A stretch of DNA of 16,064 bases from CAZZEX01 sp964653285. GTDB lineage: Bacteria > Chloroflexota > Anaerolineae > B4-G1. Within the stretch, counting starts at the first letter, position 1; each line of letters starts with the position of its first letter. The notes under the pieces are model-generated. The model had not been told where the DNA came from and ran no database searches. It saw only the letters and a list, made by a program, of their open reading frames with translations. Position numbers and translations under genes: made by a program. The DNA lies in the NCBI GenBank assembly GCA_964653285.1, contig CAZZEX010000107.1, positions 1 to 16,064 on the forward strand, given 5' to 3'. This document shows, piece by piece, positions 5,236 through 12,140 of the stretch.

Positions 5236-6594
5236 CTACTGTGTATCGCTAACCAGCATCTCCACAAATGCCTCCACCCGCGTGCGCAGTTGGCCAGCCT
5301 GGGATGTCTGCTCCAGTTCGACCAGCAGGTGGGGCACGCCAGCCCGATCCAATGCGTGGGCCAGTTGCACGTAGTCGAAGCCGTGGGGCTCACAGAACTT
5401 CTGGCGGGCGAAGATGACGCCGTCTCCGCCCCGCTCCTGCACCAGCGATAGCAGATGGGCGGCGCGGGTGCGCTGGGGGTGATGCTTGGTCGGGGTGGGC
5501 ACGAGCGCCAGCAGCCGGTCGGCCAGCGCTGCGAGCGGGTCGCCGCCCTCGTTCTCAGGAGCGTCCACGGCGAAGTATCGCTCCCCCAGGTCCAGCAGGT
5601 CGCTCACCAGACGCGCGCCAGCCTGAGCGAGGACGTCGAAGAGGACGGGATCGGCCAGAGCGGGGCCGACCAGAAGGACGCGGGGCGATCCCTCTCGCTC
5701 CCTCCCACGGAAGAGGACGAGGGGTTGTTCCAGCAGCCGGGCCAGATCGTCGTTGTATGTTTCCTTCGGCGTCTGGAAAGCGGCCCGCACGAGCCCGTAC
5801 AGGTCGGCGCACCCCCCTCGGTCCCCCCCACGGGGGGGAAGGCCCCCCTCTGTCCCCCCACGGGGGGGAAGGCCCCCCTCTGTCTCCCCACGGGGGGGAT
5901 GTCCCCCCCCTGTCCCCTCACGGGGGGGATGTCCCCCCCCTGGCCCCCCACGGGGGGGTTGTCCTCCCTCTGTCCCCCCACAGGGGGGAAGTCCCCCCCC
6001 TGTCCCCCCCACGGGGGGGGAAGCCCCCCCTTTGTCCCCCCCATTGGGGGGGAAGGCAGGGGGGGCGGCGGCGCGGGCGTAGAGGCGGCGGACCAGGGCA
6101 CGGGTGCGGTTGTAGAGGGCGATGCTCTCCCGCACTGCGTCGTCGGGGATGGGGCGACCGGTCAGCGCCTGTACCCGCTCGCGCAGTGATCGGAGTTCGG
6201 CCAGGAGATAGGGACGGGCAGAGGGGCCTTCTAGTCGCAGCGGCATCCCGAAGTGGAAGAGGGGGATGTCGGGCACGTCCCGCCGCCACAGGTCGATCAG
6301 TCCTTGCACCGTGTCGCAGGTCTGGGCCAGGGCCATCCCGGTCAGGCCGTCCAGTTCGCCCGCCAGGGCCTGGTCGAGCGCGGAACCGGCGACCCAGCAG
6401 GTGAAGCCGGGCAGATGGGCGCGAGCGTGCCCGTGGTCATCTGGGGTGTGGAAGATAAACACGGGAGTGAAGCCCGCCGCGTGGAAAAGTTCCTCGGGAA
6501 CGTAGGCGGTGAGAAAGCCGAGGGGGGATGGCGAATTGCGAATTGCGAATTGCGAATTACGGATTAGAGATTGCACGCTCCCCTCATTCCTCAT
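5236..6594 (-). CDS. 2-hydroxyacyl-CoA dehydratase family, subunit A, with repeat insertions
   Basis: A 452-residue HgdA/BcrC-like subunit. Family blocks are LTAYVPEELFHAAGF (about 28-42), Cys66 in FTCWVAGSAL, Cys93 in AQTCDTVQG and Cys401 in FARQKFCEPHGFDY; the three cysteines fit the [4Fe-4S] ligands. It should pair with subunit B and take an electron from the activator. Two oddities: residues about 178-262 are about eight copies of a decapeptide of the type PPRGGTEGGL in a loop between helices, and residues 9-22 are translated from a heptanucleotide array. Without both it would be near 355 residues, normal for the family. The ATG overlaps the activator's TGA (ATGA), which implies translational coupling, and no other start codon lies before the conserved domain. 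Confidence 0.83.
   Translation of the reverse strand: MRNEGSVQSLIRNSQFAIRNSPSPLGFLTAYVPEELFHAAGFTPVFIFHTPDDHGHARAHLPGFTCWVAGSALDQALAGELDGLTGMALAQTCDTVQGLIDLWRRDVPDIPLFHFGMPLRLEGPSARPYLLAELRSLRERVQALTGRPIPDDAVRESIALYNRTRALVRRLYARAAAPPAFPPNGGDKGGASPPVGGTGGGLPPCGGTEGGQPPRGGPGGGHPPREGTGGGHPPRGETEGGLPPRGGTEGGLPPRGGDRGGCADLYGLVRAAFQTPKETYNDDLARLLEQPLVLFRGREREGSPRVLLVGPALADPVLFDVLAQAGARLVSDLLDLGERYFAVDAPENEGGDPLAALADRLLALVPTPTKHHPQRTRAAHLLSLVQERGGDGVIFARQKFCEPHGFDYVQLAHALDRAGVPHLLVELEQTSQAGQLRTRVEAFVEMLVSDTQ
5810..6062. repeat. 30-bp G/C-run tandem array in dehydratase subunit A
   Basis: Six exact-period 30-nt units (5821-6000), one of about 33 nt and degenerate end copies. Each unit contains a C6-7 run, ACG and a G7 run, then a further C6-8 run, so every unit can form a hairpin and both strands are rich in G runs. 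Read on the minus strand each unit gives ten residues of the type PPRGGTEGGL. The unit matches the core of the palindromes in mutS (2656-2717) and the YyaL gene (15920-15990) in inverted orientation, so the array looks like an amplified core of that element. Confidence 0.93.
6531..6572. repeat. Heptanucleotide array at 5' end of dehydratase subunit A
   Basis: Four perfect copies of GCGAATT (6531-6558) and two degenerate copies (to 6572). On the minus strand it encodes SLIRNSQFAIRNS at codons 9-21 of subunit A. The unit differs from the one in mutS but has the same 7-nt period, so a one-unit change would shift the frame just after the start codon. Confidence 0.9.
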
Positions 6595-7367
6595 TTACTC
6601 ACGTACTCACGGGCAATGATGGCTGCGCCGATGGCGCCGGCCAGTTGAGCCTGCTCCGGCACAAAGATCGTGTGGCCCAGTTTCTCCTCCAGCATACGGG
6701 CCACTCCTGCATTGTGGGCCACGCCGCCGGTCAGCACAACCACGTCCCGTACCGGGATGCGCCCGACCATGGTGGCGACGCGGGCGGCGATGGACTCGTG
6801 GATACCAGCGATGATCTCGGGCCGGGGCGTGCCTGTAGCGAGGTGGGGGATGACCTCCGACTCGGCGAAGACGGTGCAGGTGCTGGAGATCCTGGCGCGA
6901 CGTGGGGCAGACAGCGCCAACGTGCCGCAGTCGGCCAGGTTCACCTCCAGCGCGCTGGCCATCACCTCCAGGAAGCGCCCGGTGCCAGCGGCACACTTGT
7001 CGTTCATCACGAAGTCGAGCACTTTGCCGCCCGCGCCAACGGCGATGCCCTTGCTGTCCTGCCCGCCGATGTCAATCACGGTGTGCACGTCGGGGCAGAG
7101 GTAGTGCGCGCCCCGGGCGTGGCAGGTGATCTCGGTGACGGTGCGGTCCGCACCAGGAACCTGCACGCGGCCATAGCCGGTGGCAACCAGGCGGGCGATC
7201 TGCTCGCGCGTGAGACTCGCCTGTGCCAGGGCCTGGTCGAGCACCTGGAGGGCGGCGGCGGCCCGGTCGTACCCGGCAAGGATAATCGCTGTGGCGAGCG
7301 GTTTCCCGTCGCCGAAGATGGCTGCCTTGGCGGTGATTGCGCCAACGTCCACGCCTGCTGTGTACAC
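6591..7367 (-). CDS. 2-hydroxyacyl-CoA dehydratase activator ATPase (HgdC/BadF-BcrD family)
   Basis: A 258-residue ASKHA-fold ATPase of the HgdC family. Visible motifs: phosphate-1 GVDVGAITAK (5-14), IDIGGQDSKG (98-107), MNDKCAAGTGRF (Cys125), SSTCTVFAESEVI (Cys164) and LTGGVAHNAGV. Cys125 and Cys164 are 39 residues apart, as the two cluster-bridging cysteines are in the Acidaminococcus activator. The homodimer holds one [4Fe-4S] cluster and uses ATP hydrolysis to push a low-potential electron into the dehydratase. The GTG at 7367 is chosen because the upstream extension (from a TTG at 7475) is not family-like and the length then equals that of known activators. There is no Shine-Dalgarno, but a promoter ends about 8 nt upstream, so a leaderless transcript is likely. 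First gene of the operon. Confidence 0.9.
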   Translation of the reverse strand: MYTAGVDVGAITAKAAIFGDGKPLATAIILAGYDRAAAALQVLDQALAQASLTREQIARLVATGYGRVQVPGADRTVTEITCHARGAHYLCPDVHTVIDIGGQDSKGIAVGAGGKVLDFVMNDKCAAGTGRFLEVMASALEVNLADCGTLALSAPRRARISSTCTVFAESEVIPHLATGTPRPEIIAGIHESIAARVATMVGRIPVRDVVVLTGGVAHNAGVARMLEEKLGHTIFVPEQAQLAGAIGAAIIAREYVSK

Positions 7368-7374
7368 AACGCGA

Positions 7375-7402
7375 ATGGTACACAGATTGGGCGAGATGTC
7401 AA
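7375..7402 (-). promoter_or_regulatory. Promoter of the dehydratase-mutS operon
   Basis: On the minus strand TTGACA (7397-7402) and TACCAT (7375-7380) are separated by 16 nt. The -10 box is only 4/6 of consensus but the -35 is perfect. A transcript would begin almost at the GTG at 7367, so translation would be leaderless. Confidence 0.5.
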
Positions 7403-7450
7403 GCGAGGGAAGCCCTTCAGACTTCCAACCCAAAGACGGGGAAACTTGCG

Positions 7451-7572
7451 GGCAGCAGATTAGGGTGTGTTTCAAATGAGTTGGAGGAAAGGAGCGGACG
7501 CCCCGCTTCAGTGGGGATTTTCCGGCTGAAGCCGGACGTCCAACCGAAATGAAACACAGGCAGCAGATTAGG
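7451..7572. mobile_element. Small inverted-repeat element flanked by 14-bp direct repeats
   Basis: A core at 7466-7558 (93 bp) has 20-bp imperfect terminal inverted repeats (TGTGTTTCAAATGAGTTGGA against TGTGTTTCATTTCGGTTGGA, 16/20) and two internal stems, CCCCGCTTCAGTGGGG and CCGGCTGAAGCCGG. It lies between exact 14-bp direct repeats GGCAGCAGATTAGG at 7451-7464 and 7559-7572. It has no coding capacity. This fits a MITE or similar element, though 14 bp is long for a target duplication and a related GGCAGCAGA occurs again at 7583. The rest of the 7403-7608 gap holds no gene. Confidence 0.6.
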
Positions 7573-7575
7573 CGG

Positions 7576-7606
7576 CAGACCAGGCAGCAGAGTATCGCCC
7601 GGTCTG
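7576..7606 (-). terminator. Hairpin 3' of the protease gene
   Basis: A 10-bp stem with one G-U pair, CAGACCAGGC (7576-7585) with GCCCGGTCTG (7597-7606), begins 3 nt after the protease stop codon on the minus strand. There is no U run after it, so it may stabilise the 3' end rather than terminate by itself. Confidence 0.4.
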
Positions 7607-7608
7607 GT

Positions 7609-9753
7609 TCATCGCGATTCTTTGGATATGGTCGCGTGGGCTGCCGAGGCCCCTGACGAATCGAACGAGAGGGACGGGCTGGATGATGCCGTGGTCGTTG
7701 AGAGGCTCACGTCGTCCAGGAAAAAGTTGCTGTTCAGGCACCAATCAGTCTCGGCGACGAAGCCCAGTACCACCGTCTGCCCGCGCCAGCCCGTGACGTT
7801 GATTTGCTGGAATACCCATCCCCCTGTGTTGTTGTACCCGCACAGTTCGTAGGTCATCAGGTCGGTTGACCCGAAGCGAACGTGTGCGTAATCGTATCCG
7901 CAGTAGTCCTCCGAAACGCTCCAGTACCAGTAATTGAGCGTGGTAGCGTTGGAGGGAATGACCACCTGCTGAGAAAGGGTCGAGGTTTCGCTGTCGTCCC
8001 CTCCCAGCCAGGCTGCCCAGTCCCCTCCATGAGGGGATACAGGCAGGCCTGATGTGTTCAGGATGAGGGCCCATCCATTGCTGGAGTACTCGTTCCAAGA
8101 GCCATCGCGGCCGCTCTCAAAGTCACCGTTGGACAGAGGGCAGGTTGTCCCGGAGCCTTGCGCTACCAATGGCATGTAGACCCAGGCCGAGGCGACGAAT
8201 GGTGTGTATGTGTATACGATATAGTTGGCCGAGCAGCCCACCTTGGACGTTCCGTAATGGATACGCATGTAGCCGTTCTCGCCCCAACTGGTACTCCATG
8301 AGTTCCGCAGGATCCACGCCTGCTGGGAATCGTCCCAGCCCACGAGGACAATGGCGTGGTTGGCTACGTCATCGCAGGTCTCGTTGGTCTGGAAAACTCC
8401 GCCCGTATATTCCTGGAAGGCATTGCCTGCACAGATTGCAGCCGCAACCGGCCCATGGTCATAGATGGCTTGCTTGATCGCGGCCACGGAGGGAACGTCG
8501 CCCTCATCCCCAACGTAAGCCCATGAGGTGATTCTGTACGGATGATCGTACGGCCCTGAGCAGGGAATCTTCGACGCCTGATAGGGAGACGCTGATTCCA
8601 GCACAGCCCCAGCCTGGGACTCGCTTGGCGGTTTCTTGTTCCAGTGGTAGTCGTGGGCCCACCAGCCGCCATCGCAATTCCAGCCATCGGTGTTACAAGA
8701 AAGCAAGTACTGCTCCGAGAGATCAGCGCTCTCTACCCCACCCCCATACTTGACCCACGCCTCCAACGGTGCTACCGTCCCAAAGGCCCAGCAACTTCCG
8801 CATAGTCCCTGATCCCTGACCGGCGGGCATCCGCCGTGCTCGTCACACCAGTTGTAGGCGCTGGGAAGGCTCTGAACAGAGGAGATGGAGGTGTCCTGCC
8901 GAAGGATTGGGCCGCGTCGCTCCTCCCCCTCCTGTCTCACGAAAGCGAAAGCAGGGGCCCGAGGGGGCAGAGGCACACTGAGGACCGTACAGGCGTCCGC
9001 AAGATCCAGGCCGTCGGGCTGGACCGAGATCACCACAGTTGGGGAGAGATCAGTCTGCCATGGGCGCCGATAGACTAGGCGAAAACCGGTCGGCCCTGTT
9101 TCCACAGCCCTGAGCCGGACGACCTGCCTGGCCGGGACCCCCAGCCCCTTCGACACCTGGTGTGTTTCTACGTCGTTCACCTGGGAAAGGACGCTCTCAT
9201 CCAGGGCCTCTACCTCCCACGAATAACCGGTGGAAGGATTAGCCGATAGAGTGATCGCCAGTGGCTGGCCCTCGCGGACAGTTCCTCTTAGTTCCAGAGC
9301 AACCGGACCAGCAAGCCGTTCCACGACGCGCCCTGCATCAAGAGCCATCTCTGCGATTTCTCGCGCATCCTCCCCTTCCAAGAAAAAGATGTAATTGATG
9401 ACCCCTTCCTCACTCAGGGGCTCATTCGGAGTCTCTCCCCATGTAGTGCGAATCCTGTAGCCTCCGAAGATCGCCGCTGCCTCCCGCTGTACCTGCGCAT
9501 CCAGAGCCTCTTTCGAATCGGATGACAACGGCGACGGGGGGACGAAGGAGAGATGCGCCTCGCCTTCCCAGGTCTCGTTCGGGCCAACGACGATCGAGAT
9601 TTTGATGGGTTCCAGGCCGCTCCCGGGATGGGGCGGGACCGGAGTTGGGGTTGGTGGTCCGGCGGCACACGTCAGGTACGCGCTGGAGACCAGCAGCACC
9701 AGCAAGAGCAGGCTGCTAGGTAGAGTTTTCCTGAGCACTTCTATAGTCTTCAT
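7609..9753 (-). CDS. Exported papain-family (C1) protease with fused chagasin-like inhibitor domain
   Basis: A 714-residue secreted protein. Order: signal peptide (about 1-30; hydrophobic 11-28, Cys29 preceded by YLT, so a lipoprotein is possible but not a clean lipobox); PTPTPVPP linker; an unassigned domain about 48-145; a chagasin/I42-like inhibitor domain about 145-245 with NPSTGY (172-177) and RRPW (229-232); C1A protease about 296-515 with Gln315, Cys321 (DQGLCGSCWAF), His466 (NHAIVLVGW) and Asn484 (RNSWSTSWG), all catalytic residues intact; VYMPLV; then a jelly-roll-like domain beginning NGDFE (543-683). The ATG at 9753 has AGGA 6 nt upstream and gives a proper signal peptide, unlike an upstream ATG at 9798. 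Such C1 enzymes degrade extracellular protein; the fused inhibitor loops could keep the enzyme latent. Single-gene transcript. Confidence 0.9.
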   Translation of the reverse strand: MKTIEVLRKTLPSSLLLLVLLVSSAYLTCAAGPPTPTPVPPHPGSGLEPIKISIVVGPNETWEGEAHLSFVPPSPLSSDSKEALDAQVQREAAAIFGGYRIRTTWGETPNEPLSEEGVINYIFFLEGEDAREIAEMALDAGRVVERLAGPVALELRGTVREGQPLAITLSANPSTGYSWEVEALDESVLSQVNDVETHQVSKGLGVPARQVVRLRAVETGPTGFRLVYRRPWQTDLSPTVVISVQPDGLDLADACTVLSVPLPPRAPAFAFVRQEGEERRGPILRQDTSISSVQSLPSAYNWCDEHGGCPPVRDQGLCGSCWAFGTVAPLEAWVKYGGGVESADLSEQYLLSCNTDGWNCDGGWWAHDYHWNKKPPSESQAGAVLESASPYQASKIPCSGPYDHPYRITSWAYVGDEGDVPSVAAIKQAIYDHGPVAAAICAGNAFQEYTGGVFQTNETCDDVANHAIVLVGWDDSQQAWILRNSWSTSWGENGYMRIHYGTSKVGCSANYIVYTYTPFVASAWVYMPLVAQGSGTTCPLSNGDFESGRDGSWNEYSSNGWALILNTSGLPVSPHGGDWAAWLGGDDSETSTLSQQVVIPSNATTLNYWYWSVSEDYCGYDYAHVRFGSTDLMTYELCGYNNTGGWVFQQINVTGWRGQTVVLGFVAETDWCLNSNFFLDDVSLSTTTASSSPSLSFDSSGASAAHATISKESR

Positions 9754-9803
9754 TTCCTGGTATACCCCCCTGTTGATTGAAGGGATCGGTTTAGTCATGA
9801 CAC

Positions 9804-9832
9804 AGGATACATCAAAGGACGGATTCTTTCAA
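9804..9832 (-). promoter_or_regulatory. Promoter of the protease gene
   Basis: On the minus strand TTGAAA (9827-9832) and TATCCT (9804-9809) stand 17 nt apart, about 50 nt before the chosen ATG at 9753. This placement makes 9753 rather than 9798 the more natural start. Confidence 0.5.
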
Positions 9833-9877
9833 TAGGAATTCTTGGCTATTGACTTCGATGCGGCTACGTCTGGGAAC

Positions 9878-10975
9878 TCAGTAGTCGCGGGAGAGCAGGT
9901 GGCGATTGCCGATGCGCACGGTGTGCAGTCCGGCCGCGCGGGCGGCGGCCTCGGCCCTCTCGGCGTGGCGCACGGATGTGCGGGGCAGGTCGGGGAACAG
10001 GAAATGGGGGCCGAACCCGAGCAGGGCGTAGGGAATAGCCGGGTTGAGATCGGCAATGAAGCGGGCGATGCGGCCCACCTCCTCGGCGTCCATGTAGCCG
10101 GGTACCAGCAGCGTGCTGGCGACGACGGGGGGCGGTTGGGGACGCTCGTCGAAGCGGGCGGCAGCCCGGGCGAAGTTCGAAAGCGTTACCGTGTTGCTGG
10201 CCCCGGTGAGAGCGCGGTGCAGATTATCGTCGTAGGCCTTGAGGTCGAATTTGACACAACCACCGGTGGCCAGAGAGAGATCAAAGGCGCGGTCCATCAG
10301 GCGGGGATGGGCGGTGCCATTGGTCTCCCAGCAGACGACGCCCCCACGCTCGGCCAGGAGGCGGGACGCGGCCAGAGCGTGCGCCATCTGGCTGGCCGGG
10401 TCGCCGCCGAAATAGCACACGCAGTAGGTGCGCGGGTTGGCAGCGTCGGCTAACTCGCCAGCGGTCAGGCAGGTCGAGTTGAGCGGGTCGATCTCGCGGA
10501 AATGCCAGTTCTGGCAGAACAGACAGTCTACGGTGCACGAAGCGTAGAAGACGGCCAGGTTGTGTTTGCCACGCTGGGCGTGCCCGGCGCAGAAGGGGTC
10601 GGCGACGCAGTTAGTGGGCAGGGGGTCGCGGTACCAGTGGAGCAGGCCCCGGCCGGGGGTGCCGGCCAGGTGGTGGAGTCTGCCTTCGCGCACCTCGCGC
10701 AGCCCGCAGTAGCCGCGTTCCCCCTCGCCGATGACGCAGCCCTGTACGCATAGCCCGCAGCGGCGGCCCCCCTCGCTGCGCGGTGGTCGCTCCGGCAGGC
10801 CAAAGAGACGGCGGGCGGCGGCGTGGGCTGCGTCGGCAATCGGTAGCGCCTCCTGCGGCCGGTTGCGGATGCAATCCAGGCACACGCCCAGGTGGGCGGC
10901 GATGAGGCGTGAGCGGGCGCCGCACAGGACACAGGTCTGATCAGGGAGAGGCTCGGTTATCGGCAAGTGCCACAT
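9878..10975 (-). CDS. Radical SAM protein, PflA-like (COG1180 type), with extra cysteine clusters
   Basis: A 365-residue protein with a radical SAM cluster motif CTVDCLFC (Cys147, Cys151, Cys154) in the context FYASCTVDCLFCQNW, a glycine motif YFGGDPASQ (188-196) and KFDLKAYDD, typical of pyruvate formate-lyase-activating-enzyme-like proteins such as those of AmmeMemoRadiSam systems. In front are a zinc-ribbon-like pair (Cys15/18 and Cys32/35) and a second group (Cys73, 76, 80, 90), plus Cys123 and Cys129, which could hold zinc or an auxiliary Fe-S cluster. AMMECR1 and Memo partners are not in the window, so the substrate is unknown. The ATG at 10975 has no clear Shine-Dalgarno; it overlaps a possible small ORF by 35 nt, so coupling is possible. 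Confidence 0.85.
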   Translation of the reverse strand: MWHLPITEPLPDQTCVLCGARSRLIAAHLGVCLDCIRNRPQEALPIADAAHAAARRLFGLPERPPRSEGGRRCGLCVQGCVIGEGERGYCGLREVREGRLHHLAGTPGRGLLHWYRDPLPTNCVADPFCAGHAQRGKHNLAVFYASCTVDCLFCQNWHFREIDPLNSTCLTAGELADAANPRTYCVCYFGGDPASQMAHALAASRLLAERGGVVCWETNGTAHPRLMDRAFDLSLATGGCVKFDLKAYDDNLHRALTGASNTVTLSNFARAAARFDERPQPPPVVASTLLVPGYMDAEEVGRIARFIADLNPAIPYALLGFGPHFLFPDLPRTSVRHAERAEAAARAAGLHTVRIGNRHLLSRDY

Positions 10976-11162
10976 CGGTCAACGCTGCACGAAAGGGCGA
11001 GGCATCCCTGTCGAGAGCCGATGACAGGGTAGAGCCTTTGGCAGATGAACCCCCCGGGCTAGAGGGATACCCACGGGACGTCTCACCCCTACCGGGCGGA
11101 GCGGGAGATGATGGGCACAATCGTGATAGGTAATCATCTGCCCGGTTGATTGTGCGTGTCAT
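10941..11162 (-). CDS. Possible small ORF upstream of the radical SAM gene
   Basis: An open frame of 73 codons begins at an ATG (11160-11162) with AAGGAG (11173-11178) 10 nt upstream, starts 33 nt after the nucleotidyltransferase stop, and ends inside the start of the radical SAM gene. The product is Pro/Ser/Gly-rich in the middle and matches no family I know. An 8-bp inverted repeat (GCACAATC 11115-11122, GATTGTGC 11148-11155) lies inside it. The good ribosome site is the only argument in favour; it may be a non-coding leader. Otherwise 10976-11195 holds nothing I can name. Confidence 0.25.
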   Translation of the reverse strand: MTRTINRADDYLSRLCPSSPAPPGRGETSRGYPSSPGGSSAKGSTLSSALDRDASPFRAALTDVALADNRASP

Positions 11163-11195
11163 TATGGTCATCTCCTTGACTTTCGATGGCGCCGG

Positions 11196-11762
11196 TCAGC
11201 GCCGCACGGCGGCAATGCGATTCTGGATGGCGTGATACTGTGAGAGAATCTCCGGTTGATCGAGCACCTCGGCGAACTGGGCCAGCCAGTCCTCCAGGTA
11301 GGCCAGGTCCAACTGCCCGTGCTGCTCGATCAGGACACCCTCGATGTCCTGCCAATCCTTGGCCCGGCCAGCGACGGCTTTCTGGATAATCAGATCTTCC
11401 GGCGCACACACCCACATTTGCAGGTCACCCAGGTCACAGTGCACGGCGCGGGTGATGATTTGCTCCTCGTAGCCGGGTAGGGCGAGCAAAAAGTCCACGA
11501 CGACGCCTGCAATGTTCGCCGAGACGATGAGCGGATTATCTGGGGCGTGGGGGCGACCCGGCTCTGGAAAGGCGGCGCGGATGGCGGCGCGCACGGCAGC
11601 ATAGTCTATGTCGGGGACGAGCACTTTCAGGTCAACGTCGTGGGTGGCGCGGATGATTCCCCAGACGGTGACGGCGATACCTCCGATGACGGCGTAATCA
11701 TAGCCGTGCGCCTCGAGGAAACAAAGCGCCTCGCGCAGCGGTGGTTCAAGTTGCTGTTCCAC
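11196..11762 (-). CDS. Nucleotidyltransferase-fold protein
   Basis: A 188-residue protein with a minimal nucleotidyltransferase signature: VIGGIAVTVWGIIRATHDVDL (from about residue 25) supplies the GG helix and the Asp42-x-Asp44 metal pair, and a third acidic residue follows in VVVDFLLA. A helical C-terminus completes it. Proteins like this include AbiEii/MenA-type toxins and DUF-type NTases of two-gene modules. The GTG at 11762 is chosen because GGAG stands 8 nt before it; a TTG at 11822 lacks support and would add residues unlike the family. It overlaps the upstream small gene by 17 nt, so the two are coupled. Whether it is a toxin, an antitoxin or an enzyme cannot be told. Confidence 0.78.
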   Translation of the reverse strand: MEQQLEPPLREALCFLEAHGYDYAVIGGIAVTVWGIIRATHDVDLKVLVPDIDYAAVRAAIRAAFPEPGRPHAPDNPLIVSANIAGVVVDFLLALPGYEEQIITRAVHCDLGDLQMWVCAPEDLIIQKAVAGRAKDWQDIEGVLIEQHGQLDLAYLEDWLAQFAEVLDQPEILSQYHAIQNRIAAVRR

Positions 11763-12015
11763 GCCTGCGTCTCCGTTCCTCAAAGCGCCGTACCCTGGCG
11801 TAGTAGGTTTCCCACTCCTCAATGGTCTGCCTTTGCTCCCATTCGCTCGCTTGCGGGTTGATGCGCCAGCAGAACGCCATCAGGTCCAGATAAGCGTGCC
11901 ATTTTTCTGCCAGCGATTGTTCGCCAGCCCTTCGCACGCGGTCGGCGAATTCGGCCTCGTTCCAGGCACGGTAGTGAGCCAATGCTTCGCGCCAGAGAGC
12001 TTTGTCCTCCGCCAT
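11746..12015 (-). CDS. Small Trp-rich helical protein paired with the nucleotidyltransferase
   Basis: An 89-residue protein, apparently all helical, with six tryptophans and a basic tail (RRFEERRRRR). I recognise no domain; it lacks an Rx4-6H motif, so it is not an obvious HEPN partner. The ATG at 12015 follows GGAGG by four nt, and its own promoter lies just upstream. Its 3' end overlaps the nucleotidyltransferase by 17 nt, which is common for toxin-antitoxin and other obligate pairs. Function unknown. Confidence 0.65.
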   Translation of the reverse strand: MAEDKALWREALAHYRAWNEAEFADRVRRAGEQSLAEKWHAYLDLMAFCWRINPQASEWEQRQTIEEWETYYARVRRFEERRRRRGTAT

Positions 12016-12038
12016 ATTGCCTCCATTCGTCATCGCGC

Positions 12039-12067
12039 ATTGTAGCATCGGTTGGTAGAATGGTCAA
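12039..12067 (-). promoter_or_regulatory. Promoter of the small protein/nucleotidyltransferase pair
   Basis: On the minus strand TTGACC (12062-12067) and TACAAT (12039-12044) are 17 nt apart, each 5/6 of consensus, 24 nt before the ATG at 12015. Confidence 0.7.
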
Positions 12068-12074
12068 CTATCGT

Positions 12075-12103
12075 TTGACCGCTTCACCTGAATTGAGTAT
12101 ACT
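12075..12103 (+). promoter_or_regulatory. Promoter of the flavin reductase gene
   Basis: TTGACC (12075-12080) and TATACT (12098-12103) are 17 nt apart on the plus strand. Its -35 box lies only 7 nt from that of the divergent promoter, so one bound regulator could affect both transcripts. Confidence 0.7.
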
Positions 12104-12140
12104 ACAGGCGACCGTAAATAGTGCAAGGAGAATTGGAAAA

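Noticed and set aside
5810..6062. CRISPR array
   Set aside because: Units are contiguous 30-bp repeats with no unique spacers and are translated in frame.
6528..7463. A 311-codon plus-strand frame opposite the activator ATPase
   Set aside because: Starts inside the heptanucleotide array and has no family features; the activator motifs are on the minus strand.
9667..9753. Clear lipoprotein signal for the protease
   Set aside because: The residue before Cys29 is Thr and the motif YLTC departs from the usual lipobox; noted only as possible.
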